From Elusimicrobiota bacterium (lineage in GTDB: Bacteria > Elusimicrobiota > Endomicrobiia > Endomicrobiales > Endomicrobiaceae), in the NCBI GenBank assembly GCA_017525905.1, contig JAFXSD010000031.1, positions 1-36,266 on the forward strand: a stretch of DNA of 36,266 bases, given 5' to 3'. Below the pieces are notes generated by a model, which saw only the letters and a program-made list of their open reading frames with translations, had not been told where the DNA came from and did not search any database. The translations under genes were made by a program, and so were the position numbers. Shown one piece after another: positions 1 to 7,179 of this stretch; position 1 is the stretch's first letter, and each line of letters begins with the position of its first letter.

Positions 1-225
1 ATTTGTCAAGTACTTTTTTTCTTTTGTACTTTGCTTGTATCAAACTTTTAAAAAGAACTTTTTGCAATTCCGATTTGCAATGGGCATACTTATACCACAC
101 TTTCAAAAATTTGTCAAGTACTTTTTTTCTTTTGTACTTTGTTATCTAAAATTTTTAAAAGAACTTTTTGCAATTCCGATTTGCAATGGGCATACTTATA
201 CCACACTTTCAAAAATTTGTCAAGT
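1..225. repeat. Direct tandem repeat, ~108-bp unit, two copies plus an 11-nt fragment
   Basis: A unit beginning ATTTGTCAAGTAC starts at 1 and again at 109, and its first 11 bases recur at 215-225. The two full units are nearly identical at both ends (the first 33 bases, and the stretch containing GCAATTCCGATTTGCAATGG) and differ by small changes and a 2-nt length difference in the middle. Each unit carries a potential stem AAGTAC / GTACTT around a 12-nt T-rich loop. The copies may continue to the left of the window. No transposase, integrase or CRISPR-like spacing is visible. Positions 226-309 hold only A/T-rich sequence before the first gene. The function is unknown; a duplicated regulatory segment or the edge of a larger array are both possible. 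Confidence 0.85.
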
Positions 226-309
226 GAAAAATTTTGCCATGCAAATTTCGAGGAACAGAATAACAGATGTATGGAGGGATGTAATAAAAATTTGTATAAT
301 ATATATGTT

Positions 310-1557
310 ATGGAAAAATTTAAATCTGAACTTTTACTACCTGCAGGATCTTTATCGAGATTAAAGACTGCTGTTCTATACGGCGCAGATGCGGTATATT
401 CCGGAACTCCGGATTTATCTTTAAGAGCAAGATCATCTTTTCCGTTGGAAGAACTTAAAGAAGGAATAGAGTTCGTTCATAATGCAAATAAAAAAATATA
501 TCTTACTTTAAATTTGTTTTCCCACAATAAAGATATAGATAAATTATCGGTGTTTGTAAACACAATAAAAGAATTAAATCCGGACGGAATTATTATTTCG
601 GATCCGGGAGTTTTCCAATATGTGCACGACAGAATTCCAAATATTCCTCTGCATATATCCACACAGGCAAATGTTTCTTCTTATCTCACGGTAAACTTTT
701 GGAAAAAGATGGGAGCAAGTCAATGTGTGTTATCCAGAGAAACATCCTTTAACGAAATCGTTGAAATTAAACAAAAGTGTCCCGATATAAAATTAGAAAT
801 GTTTATACATGGTGCAATGTGTATCAGTTATTCGGGAAGATGTCTTATTTCCGCATTTATGGCTTCCCGAAGTGCAAACCAGGGAGCATGTGCTCATTCC
901 TGCAGATGGAAATATAAAATGTATCTTGAAGAAGAAGAAAGACCCGGCAATTTTTATCCGATAGAAGAAGATGATAAAGGAACATATTTTTTTAATTCCA
1001 AAGATTTGTGTTTAATGCCGAAACTCGATAAAATTTTACAAGCAAAAATAGATTCTTTGAAAATTGAAGGCAGAACAAAAACGGAATATTATGTTGCACA
1101 AACGGCAAGAATTTACAGAAAAGCAATAGATGATTATTACGGCAATCCCGAAAAATGGGATTATATAATATATATGAAAGAGCTTGAAACTTTACAAAAC
1201 AGAAGATATACTCTTGGCTTTTTTAACGGAATTCCAGACGAATCCGCACAAGATTATAATGACACAACAAGTAAAAGCAATTACAGAAATTGCGGATTTG
1301 TAAGAGAAATTAACGGGGACAAAATAACCTTGGAAATAAGACATAAATTATCTAAAGGAGACGAATTTGATTTGTTATCGCCTTATCAGTTTGAACCTTA
1401 CAAAATAAAATTGGGAGATATTCAACTTGCAAATTCAAAAAAAATTGTTGATACGATTTCCCCCGGTCAACTTAATCAGGCTATAGTTATTTCCGTACCC
1501 GAACAAGATATAAAACTTTTCCCCAAATATACCATTGCGAGACTAAAAATAAAATGA
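310..1557 (+). CDS. Peptidase U32 family protein (TrhP/RlhA-like RNA hydroxylation family)
   Basis: This encodes 415 residues and is probably not a peptidase. Bacterial U32 members such as TrhP and RlhA are needed for 5-hydroxylation of tRNA uridine or rRNA cytidine, and UbiU/V serve ubiquinone hydroxylation. The start chosen gives MEKFKSELLLPAGS, matching the usual family beginning ELLAPAG with YGADAVYSG soon after. The frame is open upstream to 139, but that part reads through the direct repeats. The core block has four cysteines at about C171, C178, C194 and C198 (GAMC-x6-C-x15-C-x3-C), expected [4Fe-4S] ligands in this family, followed by NSKDLCLMPKL and SLKIEGRTKTEYYVA. A C-terminal beta domain (about 330-415) is present, so the length fits the TrhP/YegQ type rather than the longer RlhA. 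No good Shine-Dalgarno precedes 310, but TATAAT lies at 295-300, so the mRNA may be nearly leaderless. It overlaps the next gene by ATGA. Confidence 0.9.
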   Translation: MEKFKSELLLPAGSLSRLKTAVLYGADAVYSGTPDLSLRARSSFPLEELKEGIEFVHNANKKIYLTLNLFSHNKDIDKLSVFVNTIKELNPDGIIISDPGVFQYVHDRIPNIPLHISTQANVSSYLTVNFWKKMGASQCVLSRETSFNEIVEIKQKCPDIKLEMFIHGAMCISYSGRCLISAFMASRSANQGACAHSCRWKYKMYLEEEERPGNFYPIEEDDKGTYFFNSKDLCLMPKLDKILQAKIDSLKIEGRTKTEYYVAQTARIYRKAIDDYYGNPEKWDYIIYMKELETLQNRRYTLGFFNGIPDESAQDYNDTTSKSNYRNCGFVREINGDKITLEIRHKLSKGDEFDLLSPYQFEPYKIKLGDIQLANSKKIVDTISPGQLNQAIVISVPEQDIKLFPKYTIARLKIK

Positions 1558-1775
1558 AACAAATTTTAATTTTGTTATTTGTTATTATTTTTTTATTTAT
1601 AACTTTTGAAGTATTGTTGCAACTAAATTTTTATGTCACTTTATCAGCTAATAAATTGTACAACAACAATGCAACTATACCGCAAGTGACAAAAAAATAT
1701 AAATTAAAAACTGTAGAAACTTTTGTAAACATAAATAAATATATAAGAGACAAATCTATAAAATTGGTGAAATAA
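1554..1775 (+). CDS. Small single-pass membrane protein, unknown function
   Basis: This encodes 73 residues. The first ~28 residues (ILILLFVIIFLFITF and on) form one strongly hydrophobic helix; the rest is a short basic tail rich in Lys and Asn. I recognise no family. It is accepted as a real gene because its ATG overlaps the stop of the U32 gene (ATGA at 1554-1557) and its own TAA overlaps the next ATG (TAATG at 1773-1777), so translation is likely coupled through three genes. The predicted topology is N-terminal anchor with a small soluble tail; orientation cannot be decided. Confidence 0.7.
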   Translation: MKQILILLFVIIFLFITFEVLLQLNFYVTLSANKLYNNNATIPQVTKKYKLKTVETFVNINKYIRDKSIKLVK

Positions 1776-2047
1776 TGTCTTATTTAAAACTTGACTTGCA
1801 CGACATTTTTAATAAGGGCAAAGAGATAGATAAATCATTGTTTGATATAATACAACAAGCTGTCAATAAAAAAATAGATATTGTTGAAATAATACCGGGT
1901 AAAGGAACAGGACAATTAAAAAAGAAAGTTATAAGATTTTTGAATGAGCCGAGCATAAAAAAATGTTACAGCAGATATAAAACCGATAATATAAATTTTG
2001 GTAAAATATATGTATATTTTAATCATAAAAAATTGGAGAAAAAATAA
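1775..2047 (+). CDS. Smr-domain protein (MutS2 C-terminal-like)
   Basis: This encodes 90 residues, essentially one Smr domain. The LDLHD motif (residues 6-10) stands where family members have LDLHG. IIPGKGTGQLKKKV (about 39-52) matches the HGKGxG...L loop, with Pro replacing the usual His. The closing FGKIYVYF corresponds to the last beta strand. Smr domains bind nucleic acid, and some cleave DNA or RNA; standalone small versions exist in many bacteria. With the loop His replaced, catalysis may be weakened, while the LDLH His remains. It is coupled to the preceding gene (1-nt overlap), and the next gene starts at the base after its stop. A GGTGA site lies about 6 nt upstream of the ATG. Confidence 0.8.
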   Translation: MSYLKLDLHDIFNKGKEIDKSLFDIIQQAVNKKIDIVEIIPGKGTGQLKKKVIRFLNEPSIKKCYSRYKTDNINFGKIYVYFNHKKLEKK

Positions 2048-2500
2048 ATGAAGAATTTTATTGTTGTTATTTTAATAAACACATTTGCTTTGTTTATTGT
2101 GTCCGGAATTTTTACCGGAATAGAAATCACCAGTTGGCAAGCATTAATAGTTTCTGCGATAATATTATCTTTAATAAATATTTATTTAAAACCCATTATA
2201 AAAATAATAATGTTGCCGGTAAATTTTTTCACTTTGGGAATTTTTACATTGTTTATAAATGCCTTCTTATTAAATATTGTGGAATATTTAGTAAAAGGTT
2301 TTTATATAAAAAATTTTACAAATGCCTTTTTCGGTGCATTAATGTTAAGTATAATTTATCTGATAGTTGAAAGATTTGTTATTGTAAGAAATATTGAATT
2401 TTACGAAACGCAAAAATCTTCAAAATCGGGAAAAACTTTAAATAATGATAATGTTATAGATGTGGAAGGAAAATACGAAGACGACAATAACGGCAATTGA
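2048..2500 (+). CDS. Phage holin family IV / YvlD-type four-helix membrane protein
   Basis: This encodes 150 residues. About four membrane helices lie within residues 1-115. Family hallmarks are the NIYLKPIIKIIMLPVNFFTL block (about 45-65), the following LGIF-LFINAFLL, and GALMLSIIYLIVE. The tail (about 115-150) is hydrophilic and acidic, ending VIDVEGKYEDDNNGN, and should be cytoplasmic or periplasmic. Despite the family name, chromosomal copies are usually not phage lysis genes; their role is poorly defined, and some relate to envelope stress. A GGAGA site (2035-2039) sits 8 nt before the ATG, and the gene abuts the Smr gene with no gap, so it is the last gene of the U32 operon. Confidence 0.85.
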   Translation: MKNFIVVILINTFALFIVSGIFTGIEITSWQALIVSAIILSLINIYLKPIIKIIMLPVNFFTLGIFTLFINAFLLNIVEYLVKGFYIKNFTNAFFGALMLSIIYLIVERFVIVRNIEFYETQKSSKSGKTLNNDNVIDVEGKYEDDNNGN

Positions 2501-2536
2501 TAATTTACAGCGTATAATTAACGACCAAAAAAAATC

Positions 2537-2542
2537 GGAGGA
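2537..2542 (+). promoter_or_regulatory. Shine-Dalgarno GGAGGA deciding a GTG start
   Basis: GGAGGA lies 6 nt before the GTG at 2549. No in-frame ATG is equally well placed, so it supports the GTG start of the HD-domain gene. Confidence 0.8.
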
Positions 2543-2548
2543 AAAGAA

Positions 2549-3739
2549 GTGATAACTAAACAACTTATTGAAAGAATATTTTCGGCGGCAAATATTTTAA
2601 GATGGAACGATCATATAAGACCATTTGATTTTTTTGAAATAGATAAACAAGCACATAAAATGATTATTGCATACATAATTGCAAAATTTGATGAAGAAGA
2701 AAACAAAAAAATTGATTGGTTTAAACTTATTGAAGGCGGAATATTTGAATTCTTTCACAGAACAATGCTCACGGATTTAAAACCGGAAGTTTATCATGAA
2801 ATAATGTCGAAAAAGAAAAAAGAATTAAACAAGTGGGTATTGGAAAATCTCATCGAAGATGTTACAAAAATAGGCCCGGAATTTTCAAAAAGATTAGAAC
2901 TTTATTTGTTTGATGACGAATATGCAAAATATGAAAAAAGAATTCTTGCCGCTTCTCATGAGTTTTCTACAAGATGGGAATTCGGTGTAATCTATCCTTT
3001 GAACCAAATGCTTTACGGCATACACAGAACAAAAGAGACCGTTGAAAATTGTGTATCGAAATATCAAGATTTTGTAGGAGTAAAAAATCTTGTAATGAAT
3101 AAAAAGTATTACGGATTTTTAGATTTATGCGGTCAGTTAAGATTTCAACAAAGATGGGCACAATCTTTCAGACAACCTAAAACTTCGGTTTTAGGACATA
3201 TGTTTATAGTTGCAATATTTGCATATTTATACTCTCTTAAAATGAATGTCTGCGAAAAAAGGTGTTATAACAATTTCTTTTCTTCCTTGTTTCACGATTT
3301 GCCGGAAATTTTAACTAAAGATATAATAAGTCCGGTAAAATCTTCTGTAGAAGGTCTTGAAGATATAATAAAAGAATTCGAAAAAAAACAAGTTGAAAAC
3401 AGAATTCTGCCTTTACTTCCTGAAACTTGGCATTTTGAAATGAAATATTTTATAGAAAATGAGTTCGCAAACAGAGTTGTAGAAAACAATGAAATTAAAT
3501 TTGTAGATACAATTGAAGATAAATATGATAAAAATGAGTTCAATGCAACCGATGGTGAATTGGTAGAAGTTTGTGACAAATTGTCCGCATATATAGAAGC
3601 GGCTTTAGCTTTAAGATATGGTATTCATTCCGATATGTTAAATAAATCGAAAATGAAACTGTACAATAAATTTGCAAATATAAAAATTGCAAATTTAACT
3701 TTCAAAGATGTATTTGATTATTTCAAAGAAGAAAACTAA
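2549..3739 (+). CDS. HD-domain phosphohydrolase (YfbR-like), with a degenerate N-terminal HD-like half
   Basis: This encodes 396 residues from a GTG start. The C-terminal half (about 205-360) has the HD superfamily metal ligands in YfbR order: H217 in TSVLGH, H249-D250 in SLFHDLPEILTKD, and D343 in VEVCDKLSAYIEAAL. YfbR enzymes dephosphorylate deoxynucleoside 5'-monophosphates; the substrate here is unknown. The N-terminal half seems to repeat the same plan in weakened form: LRWNDHIRPFDF, then DKQAH (H36), then FEFFHRTMLTDL, where HR replaces HD (residues 70-71). I therefore infer a duplicated HD protein with one inactive half; this needs a structure prediction. It is 48 nt after the holin-like gene. 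A TATAAT at 2513-2518 could be a -10 element, but no -35 fits. It converges on the penicillin-binding protein gene with a 7-nt gap. Confidence 0.85.
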   Translation: MITKQLIERIFSAANILRWNDHIRPFDFFEIDKQAHKMIIAYIIAKFDEEENKKIDWFKLIEGGIFEFFHRTMLTDLKPEVYHEIMSKKKKELNKWVLENLIEDVTKIGPEFSKRLELYLFDDEYAKYEKRILAASHEFSTRWEFGVIYPLNQMLYGIHRTKETVENCVSKYQDFVGVKNLVMNKKYYGFLDLCGQLRFQQRWAQSFRQPKTSVLGHMFIVAIFAYLYSLKMNVCEKRCYNNFFSSLFHDLPEILTKDIISPVKSSVEGLEDIIKEFEKKQVENRILPLLPETWHFEMKYFIENEFANRVVENNEIKFVDTIEDKYDKNEFNATDGELVEVCDKLSAYIEAALALRYGIHSDMLNKSKMKLYNKFANIKIANLTFKDVFDYFKEEN

Positions 3740-3750
3740 AAAATTTTTAG
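3736..3750. other. 15-nt palindrome containing both convergent stop codons
   Basis: CTAAAAAATTTTTAG is self-complementary about one central base. It contains the TAA of the HD gene (3737-3739) and the stop of the opposing penicillin-binding protein gene (3747-3749). As a hairpin it would be weak (A/T stem, tiny loop), so a minimal bidirectional terminator is possible but not established. Confidence 0.4.
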
Positions 3751-5864
3751 AATCCCGTTTCTTCTTCCTCGGGAGCTTCTTCTGCTTCCGCTAATTGTTC
3801 ATCATAAATATTTTTTTGAGTATAATATAAGGTGGGAGCCGTTCCCTCTAAGAATGCTTCCAAATAAGCATTTTTGGTTTTGCTTAACGCAAGAAGTCCC
3901 GTTTTAGGATCTATTAAAGCCCACTCTACTCCACTTGCCGGTTGTGCAAAATCAACTTTCGGATAACCCTTTAATGCTCCTTGCATAAATGTTGTCCATA
4001 TAGGACAAGCTATTTTTCCTCCGGTAATACTTGAGCCTAAAGATGTTCTATCATCATAACCAACCCAAACTCCGGCGACAAGTTGCGGAGTATATCCCAC
4101 AAACCATGCATCAACATTGTCATTTGATGTTCCCGTTTTACCGGCACAAGGTCTTTCCAATTGTCTTGCGGCAGCCCCGCTGCCGTTTCTAACAACACCT
4201 TGCAACAAGTTTGTCATAACGAACGATGTTTGCGGAGATAACACTTCTTTTTCTATAGGAAGATTATTTTCTAATACTTTTCCGTCTTTATCTATAACTT
4301 TTGTAATAAAATAAGGTTCCGTTCTTATTCCCCCGGAAGCCAATGTTCCAAAAGCGGAAACCATTTCTTGTAAAGTTACATCACTTGCCCCCAAAGACAA
4401 AGATAATGTATTTGTCAACGGACTTTTTATTCCCATTTTCCTTGCATAATCTATAACCGTTTCAGGACCAACTTTATCTATTACTTGTACTGCACAGACA
4501 TTTAAAGATTTTTCTATGGCTCTTCTTACAAGAACAGAACCTCTGTACTTTCTGTCAAAATTTACCGGATGCCAAACTTTCATAGGATCTATCAAATCTT
4601 TGGCAGTCATTTTTTCTGCTAAAACTTCAATATTTGATAAATTTCCCGAAGATAATTCCCATTTTTTACCGTCAAATAAATACAATAATTGTTCATCTTC
4701 AAGTTGTGTTGCAGGTGTAATTTGTCTCGTATCTATTGCAGCGGTATATACAAAAGGTTTAAAAGAAGAACCTGCCTGCCTTTTGGCTTGAACGGCTCTG
4801 TTAAATTTGTTTTCTTTAAAATCTCTTCCCCCCACCATAACTCTTATAGCCCCGGTTTTTGGGTCTATAGCCATTATGGCACCTTGAACTTTTTTAGTTT
4901 TTTTACCTTGCTTTTTAGCAGCTTCATTATATTCTTTATCAAATTTGTCCAATGCTTCGGTTAATGCTTTTTCCGCAACTTCCTGCATTTTTATATCCAG
5001 TGTAGTATATATCGTCAATCCGCCTTTATGCAACACATTTGTTCCGTATTTCGGTTCTAACAATATTCTTAAATATTCAACAAAATAGTGAGCGGATGCC
5101 TGTTCCTGAGTATGCTTTTCCGTTGGAACTGGAGTTGCATTTGCTTCTTGTTCCTGTTCTTCGGTTATGTATCCCAATTCTCTCATTCTCGACAGAACCA
5201 AAGCTCTTCTTTTTGTTGCCCTTTCAGCATTTTTTAAAGGAGAATAGTAATTTGGTGCTTTGGGAAGAGCCGCAATCATTGCAGCTTCCGCTAAATTTAA
5301 ATCTTTAACAGATTTACCGAAATAAACTCTTGAAGCAGACTCTGCTCCGTAGCCGCCGGCTCCGAAATATATTTGATTTATGTATAACTGCAAAATTTCT
5401 TCTTTAGTATGTTGTCTTTCAAGTTGTATTGTAAGTAAGACTTCTTTTAATTTTCTTTTCATTGTCCTTTCAGAAGTCAAAAATATAGCTTTTGATAACT
5501 GTTGTGTTATTGTAGAACCGCCTTGAGAAACTTTCCCCTTTGCCAAGTTTTTTACAAATGCTCTTAAAATGCCTTTTGTTGATATCCCCCAATGATTATA
5601 AAAATCATTATCTTCCGTGGCTAAAAAAGCATTTTGTAAATCCGCAGGAATATCTTTAAGCGGAACCAAAACTCTTCTTTCCATAAAAAGTTCTGTAATA
5701 AGTTTTCCGTTTCTATCAAAAATTTTTGTAACAATACTTGGAGTATAATTTTCGAGGTTGGATATAGACGGTAATTCATCTATAAGTTTTTTTGTATATA
5801 TTGAACATGCAACCATTGATATTGAAAGAAGTATTGCTAATACTAATATTATTTTAAATTTCAT
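3747..5864 (-). CDS. mrcA: Class A penicillin-binding protein, PBP1A family
   Basis: This encodes 705 residues: a bifunctional peptidoglycan synthase that polymerises lipid II and cross-links stem peptides outside the inner membrane. Residues 1-22 form the membrane anchor. The GT51 glycosyltransferase domain (about 50-230) shows the catalytic Glu in TEDNDFYNHWG (E84), GGSTITQQL (115-123) and KEEILQLYINQIYFG. The transpeptidase domain (about 325-640) has SSFK (nucleophile S366, K369), SLN (453-455) and KTGTS (576-580). The tail is very acidic (EEAPEEEETGF). All catalytic motifs are present and the length is normal for PBP1A. The ATG is preceded by AAAGGTG about 8 nt upstream. Its own promoter lies at 5897-5925, divergent from the tRNA promoter. 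SMVAC at residues 16-20 faintly resembles a lipobox, but the family norm is an uncleaved anchor. A cell wall is implied. Confidence 0.95.
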   Translation of the reverse strand: MKFKIILVLAILLSISMVACSIYTKKLIDELPSISNLENYTPSIVTKIFDRNGKLITELFMERRVLVPLKDIPADLQNAFLATEDNDFYNHWGISTKGILRAFVKNLAKGKVSQGGSTITQQLSKAIFLTSERTMKRKLKEVLLTIQLERQHTKEEILQLYINQIYFGAGGYGAESASRVYFGKSVKDLNLAEAAMIAALPKAPNYYSPLKNAERATKRRALVLSRMRELGYITEEQEQEANATPVPTEKHTQEQASAHYFVEYLRILLEPKYGTNVLHKGGLTIYTTLDIKMQEVAEKALTEALDKFDKEYNEAAKKQGKKTKKVQGAIMAIDPKTGAIRVMVGGRDFKENKFNRAVQAKRQAGSSFKPFVYTAAIDTRQITPATQLEDEQLLYLFDGKKWELSSGNLSNIEVLAEKMTAKDLIDPMKVWHPVNFDRKYRGSVLVRRAIEKSLNVCAVQVIDKVGPETVIDYARKMGIKSPLTNTLSLSLGASDVTLQEMVSAFGTLASGGIRTEPYFITKVIDKDGKVLENNLPIEKEVLSPQTSFVMTNLLQGVVRNGSGAAARQLERPCAGKTGTSNDNVDAWFVGYTPQLVAGVWVGYDDRTSLGSSITGGKIACPIWTTFMQGALKGYPKVDFAQPASGVEWALIDPKTGLLALSKTKNAYLEAFLEGTAPTLYYTQKNIYDEQLAEAEEAPEEEETGF

Positions 5865-5896
5865 AAGTAAGCACCTTTAGATTTATAATAGGCTAT

Positions 5897-5925
5897 ATTA
5901 TACATAAGAAAAAAATACCTTGCAA
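5897..5925 (-). promoter_or_regulatory. Sigma-70-type promoter for the PBP1A gene
   Basis: On the minus strand TTGCAA (5925-5920) and a perfect TATAAT (5902-5897) are separated by 17 nt. The start of transcription would fall about 25 nt before the ATG at 5864, leaving room for the AAAGGTG ribosome site. Confidence 0.7.
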
Positions 5926-5933
5926 TTTTTTAT

Positions 5934-5962
5934 TTGACAAAGAAACATAAATCTTTTAAAAT
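5934..5962 (+). promoter_or_regulatory. Sigma-70-type promoter for tRNA-Arg
   Basis: A consensus TTGACA (5934-5939) and TAAAAT (5957-5962) are separated by exactly 17 nt. Transcription would begin about 8 nt before the tRNA 5' end at 5978. It is back to back with the PBP1A promoter and probably also feeds the two genes after the tRNA. Confidence 0.8.
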
Positions 5963-5977
5963 CTTTATTTATAAAAT

Positions 5978-6051
5978 GCGCCCATAGCTCAATTGGATAG
6001 AGTGTTTGACTACGAATCAAAAGGTTAGAGGTTCAACTCCTCTTGGGCGCG
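5978..6051 (+). tRNA. tRNA-Arg(ACG)
   Basis: The cloverleaf folds fully: acceptor GCGCCCA (5978-5984) with TGGGCGC (6044-6050); D arm from 5987 with AATTGGATA loop; anticodon stem TTTGA / TCAAA around loop CTACGAA (anticodon ACG at 6012-6014); T arm AGAGG-TTCAACT-CCTCT (6027-6043); discriminator G6051. CCA is not encoded and must be added. A34 is expected to be deaminated to inosine by TadA so that CGU, CGC and CGA are all read. Confidence 0.96.
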
Positions 6052-6077
6052 AACGGATATAAAAGCAAACATTAAAA

Positions 6078-6084
6078 TAAGGAG
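6078..6084 (+). promoter_or_regulatory. Shine-Dalgarno TAAGGAG
   Basis: TAAGGAG sits 6 nt before the ATG at 6091 and fixes the start of the Nfu-type gene, 27 nt after the tRNA end. Confidence 0.75.
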
Positions 6085-6090
6085 TATCCC

Positions 6091-6312
6091 ATGAAGGAAA
6101 AAGTTGAAGCTATTTTGAACCAAGTAAGACCTTCTCTCATTGCAGACGGAGGAAATGTTGAATTGGTAGATGTTACACCGGACAACATTGTAAAAGTAAG
6201 ATTACAAGGTCATTGCGGCAGTTGTCCAATGGCAATGATGACTTTGGAAATGGGAATAAAAAAAGCTATTCAAGAAGCTATTCCCGAAATAAAAGATGTT
6301 GTTGCAGTGTAA
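6091..6312 (+). CDS. NifU C-terminal-domain (Nfu-type) Fe-S cluster carrier
   Basis: This encodes 73 residues, a standalone NifU C-terminal domain. Nfu proteins carry a [4Fe-4S] cluster, bridged between two subunits by the CxxC pair, and hand it to client enzymes. Visible landmarks are VRPSLIADGGNVELVDV (about 12-28), LQGHCGSCPMAMMTL with C42 and C45, and a helical GIKKAIQEAIPEIKDVV end. Length and motifs are typical for short Nfu proteins of anaerobes. No promoter is evident between the tRNA and this gene, so it is probably expressed from the tRNA transcript; its TAA is followed immediately by the next ATG. Confidence 0.93.
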   Translation: MKEKVEAILNQVRPSLIADGGNVELVDVTPDNIVKVRLQGHCGSCPMAMMTLEMGIKKAIQEAIPEIKDVVAV

Positions 6313-6792
6313 ATGAAAATCGGTATTTTATCTGACACACATAACAATATAGATAAAATATGCAGGGCTATAGATTTTTTTAATCTCCGGCAGGTGGAAT
6401 TTGTTTTACATGCCGGAGATTTTTCTTTTCCGGAATCGGCAAAATATTTTTCGAAATTGGAAATGCCTTTTTTAGCTGTATTCGGAAACAACGATTTCGA
6501 TTATTACGGTCTCACAAAAACAATTGAAAAATTCGGTAACATCTATGAACCGCCTTATGAATTCGTTTTAGATAACAAAAGTTTTTTACTTACCCATCAT
6601 TTATATACGCCTTCAAAAAAATTTGATTATATTATTTACGGACATACACACAAACCGTCAATAGTAAAAACATCTAACGGAACACTTATAAATCCCGGTG
6701 AAACGACAAACAGAAGATATGGAAGAAGCACGGTTGCCGTTCTTGATACAACAGCAAACCGTGCCGAAATATTTGATTTGGATTTGGAATAA
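6313..6792 (+). CDS. YfcE/MJ0936-type metallophosphoesterase
   Basis: This encodes 159 residues of the calcineurin-like phosphoesterase fold. Metal-binding motifs appear in order: SDTHNN (D8, H10), HAGD (D36), GNND (58-61), LLTHH (H95/H96) and GHTHKP (H111, H113), with LINPGE close behind. These small enzymes are two-metal phosphodiesterases of uncertain natural substrate. The start directly follows the Nfu stop (TAA then ATG, no gap), indicating translational coupling. It converges on the PspC gene with only 4 nt between stop codons. Confidence 0.92.
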   Translation: MKIGILSDTHNNIDKICRAIDFFNLRQVEFVLHAGDFSFPESAKYFSKLEMPFLAVFGNNDFDYYGLTKTIEKFGNIYEPPYEFVLDNKSFLLTHHLYTPSKKFDYIIYGHTHKPSIVKTSNGTLINPGETTNRRYGRSTVAVLDTTANRAEIFDLDLE

Positions 6793-6796
6793 ATTT

Positions 6797-7021
6797 TTAT
6801 TTTATTATATCCGGATTTGATGTGCCGGAGTACGGATCTACAGGCATAATAAAATATGCAATTATATATACAAGCCCTACAGGGAAAAAGCCTGTAAACA
6901 CAAATAACAAAACCATTATTATTCTTACTATGGTTTTATCTATCTCAAAATATTGTGCCAAGCCGGAACATATACCGAAAATAATCTTATCATTAGGTAA
7001 TCTTGTTAACTGTTTTGCCAT
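6797..7021 (-). CDS. PspC-domain membrane protein
   Basis: This encodes 74 residues. An N-terminal PspC motif, ...KIIFGICSGLAQYFEIDKT, precedes one or two membrane helices (IMVLLFVFTGFFPVGLVYIIAYFIMP). PspC is an inner-membrane component of the phage-shock/envelope-stress response, but small standalone PspC-domain proteins are common and their role is often unknown; no pspA is visible here. The frame is open 16 codons further upstream, but the ATG at 7021 is chosen because a perfect AGGAGG stands 5 nt before it and MAKQLTRLPNDK is the usual family beginning. It lies downstream of the acyl-CoA synthetase gene in the same direction, 172 nt away with hairpins between. Confidence 0.85.
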   Translation of the reverse strand: MAKQLTRLPNDKIIFGICSGLAQYFEIDKTIVRIIMVLLFVFTGFFPVGLVYIIAYFIMPVDPYSGTSNPDIIK

Positions 7022-7025
7022 TTTA

Positions 7026-7034
7026 TCCTCCTTT
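7026..7034 (-). promoter_or_regulatory. Shine-Dalgarno AAAGGAGGA deciding the PspC start
   Basis: On the minus strand AAAGGAGGA precedes the ATG at 7021 with ideal spacing. It rejects the longer frame beginning at 7069. Confidence 0.85.
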
Positions 7035-7035
7035 A

Positions 7036-7054
7036 AAAATCGCTTTGCGATTTT
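7036..7054 (-). promoter_or_regulatory. Perfect hairpin directly upstream of the PspC ribosome site
   Basis: An 8-bp perfect stem AAAATCGC / GCGATTTT with a 3-nt loop ends one base before AAAGGAGG on the minus strand. No U-run follows, so it is a poor intrinsic terminator; an mRNA-stabilising or processing hairpin is more likely. Confidence 0.5.
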
Positions 7055-7104
7055 GATGTATGGATGCATAGAAATATAGATCTATTGAAACTACAATCAC
7101 GAGT

Positions 7105-7123
7105 TTCCGTATCAAGTGCGGAA
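7105..7123. repeat. REP-like palindrome TTCCGTA-TCAAG-TGCGGAA
   Basis: Seven base pairs (one G-U) enclose the loop TCAAG, followed by TGACA. This resembles dispersed extragenic palindromes of the type ..ATCAAGTGCGGAATGAC seen in many bacterial genomes. Only one copy is in the window, so its repetitive nature is an inference. Confidence 0.45.
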
Positions 7124-7179
7124 TGACAAATTCTCTTTTTATCCTTCCAAACTTCTATTCTTCTATACTTCTATTCCTC

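Noticed and set aside
1..225. Left-edge repeats as an insertion sequence or CRISPR
   Set aside because: No transposase, no terminal inverted repeats or target duplication seen, and no regular short spacers.
139..309. 57-codon N-terminal extension of the U32 gene
   Set aside because: The extra residues come from the direct-repeat DNA and do not resemble the family, whose members begin at ELLxPAG; the ATG at 310 fits.
35..364. Plus-strand open frame of 109 codons at the left edge
   Set aside because: It reads through both copies of the direct repeat, has a repeated and biased translation, no ribosome site, and overlaps the U32 start in another frame.
2048..2500. Holin-family gene as evidence of a prophage
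   Set aside because: YvlD-type members are common chromosomal genes; no endolysin, capsid, integrase or other phage gene is nearby.
2497..2518. TTGATA ... TATAAT as promoter of the HD gene
   Set aside because: The spacer is only 10 nt, too short for a sigma-70 promoter; the -10-like element alone is not sufficient in AT-rich DNA.
3292..5308. Open frames antisense to the HD and PBP1A genes
   Set aside because: They lie wholly opposite genes with intact catalytic motifs and have no initiation signals.
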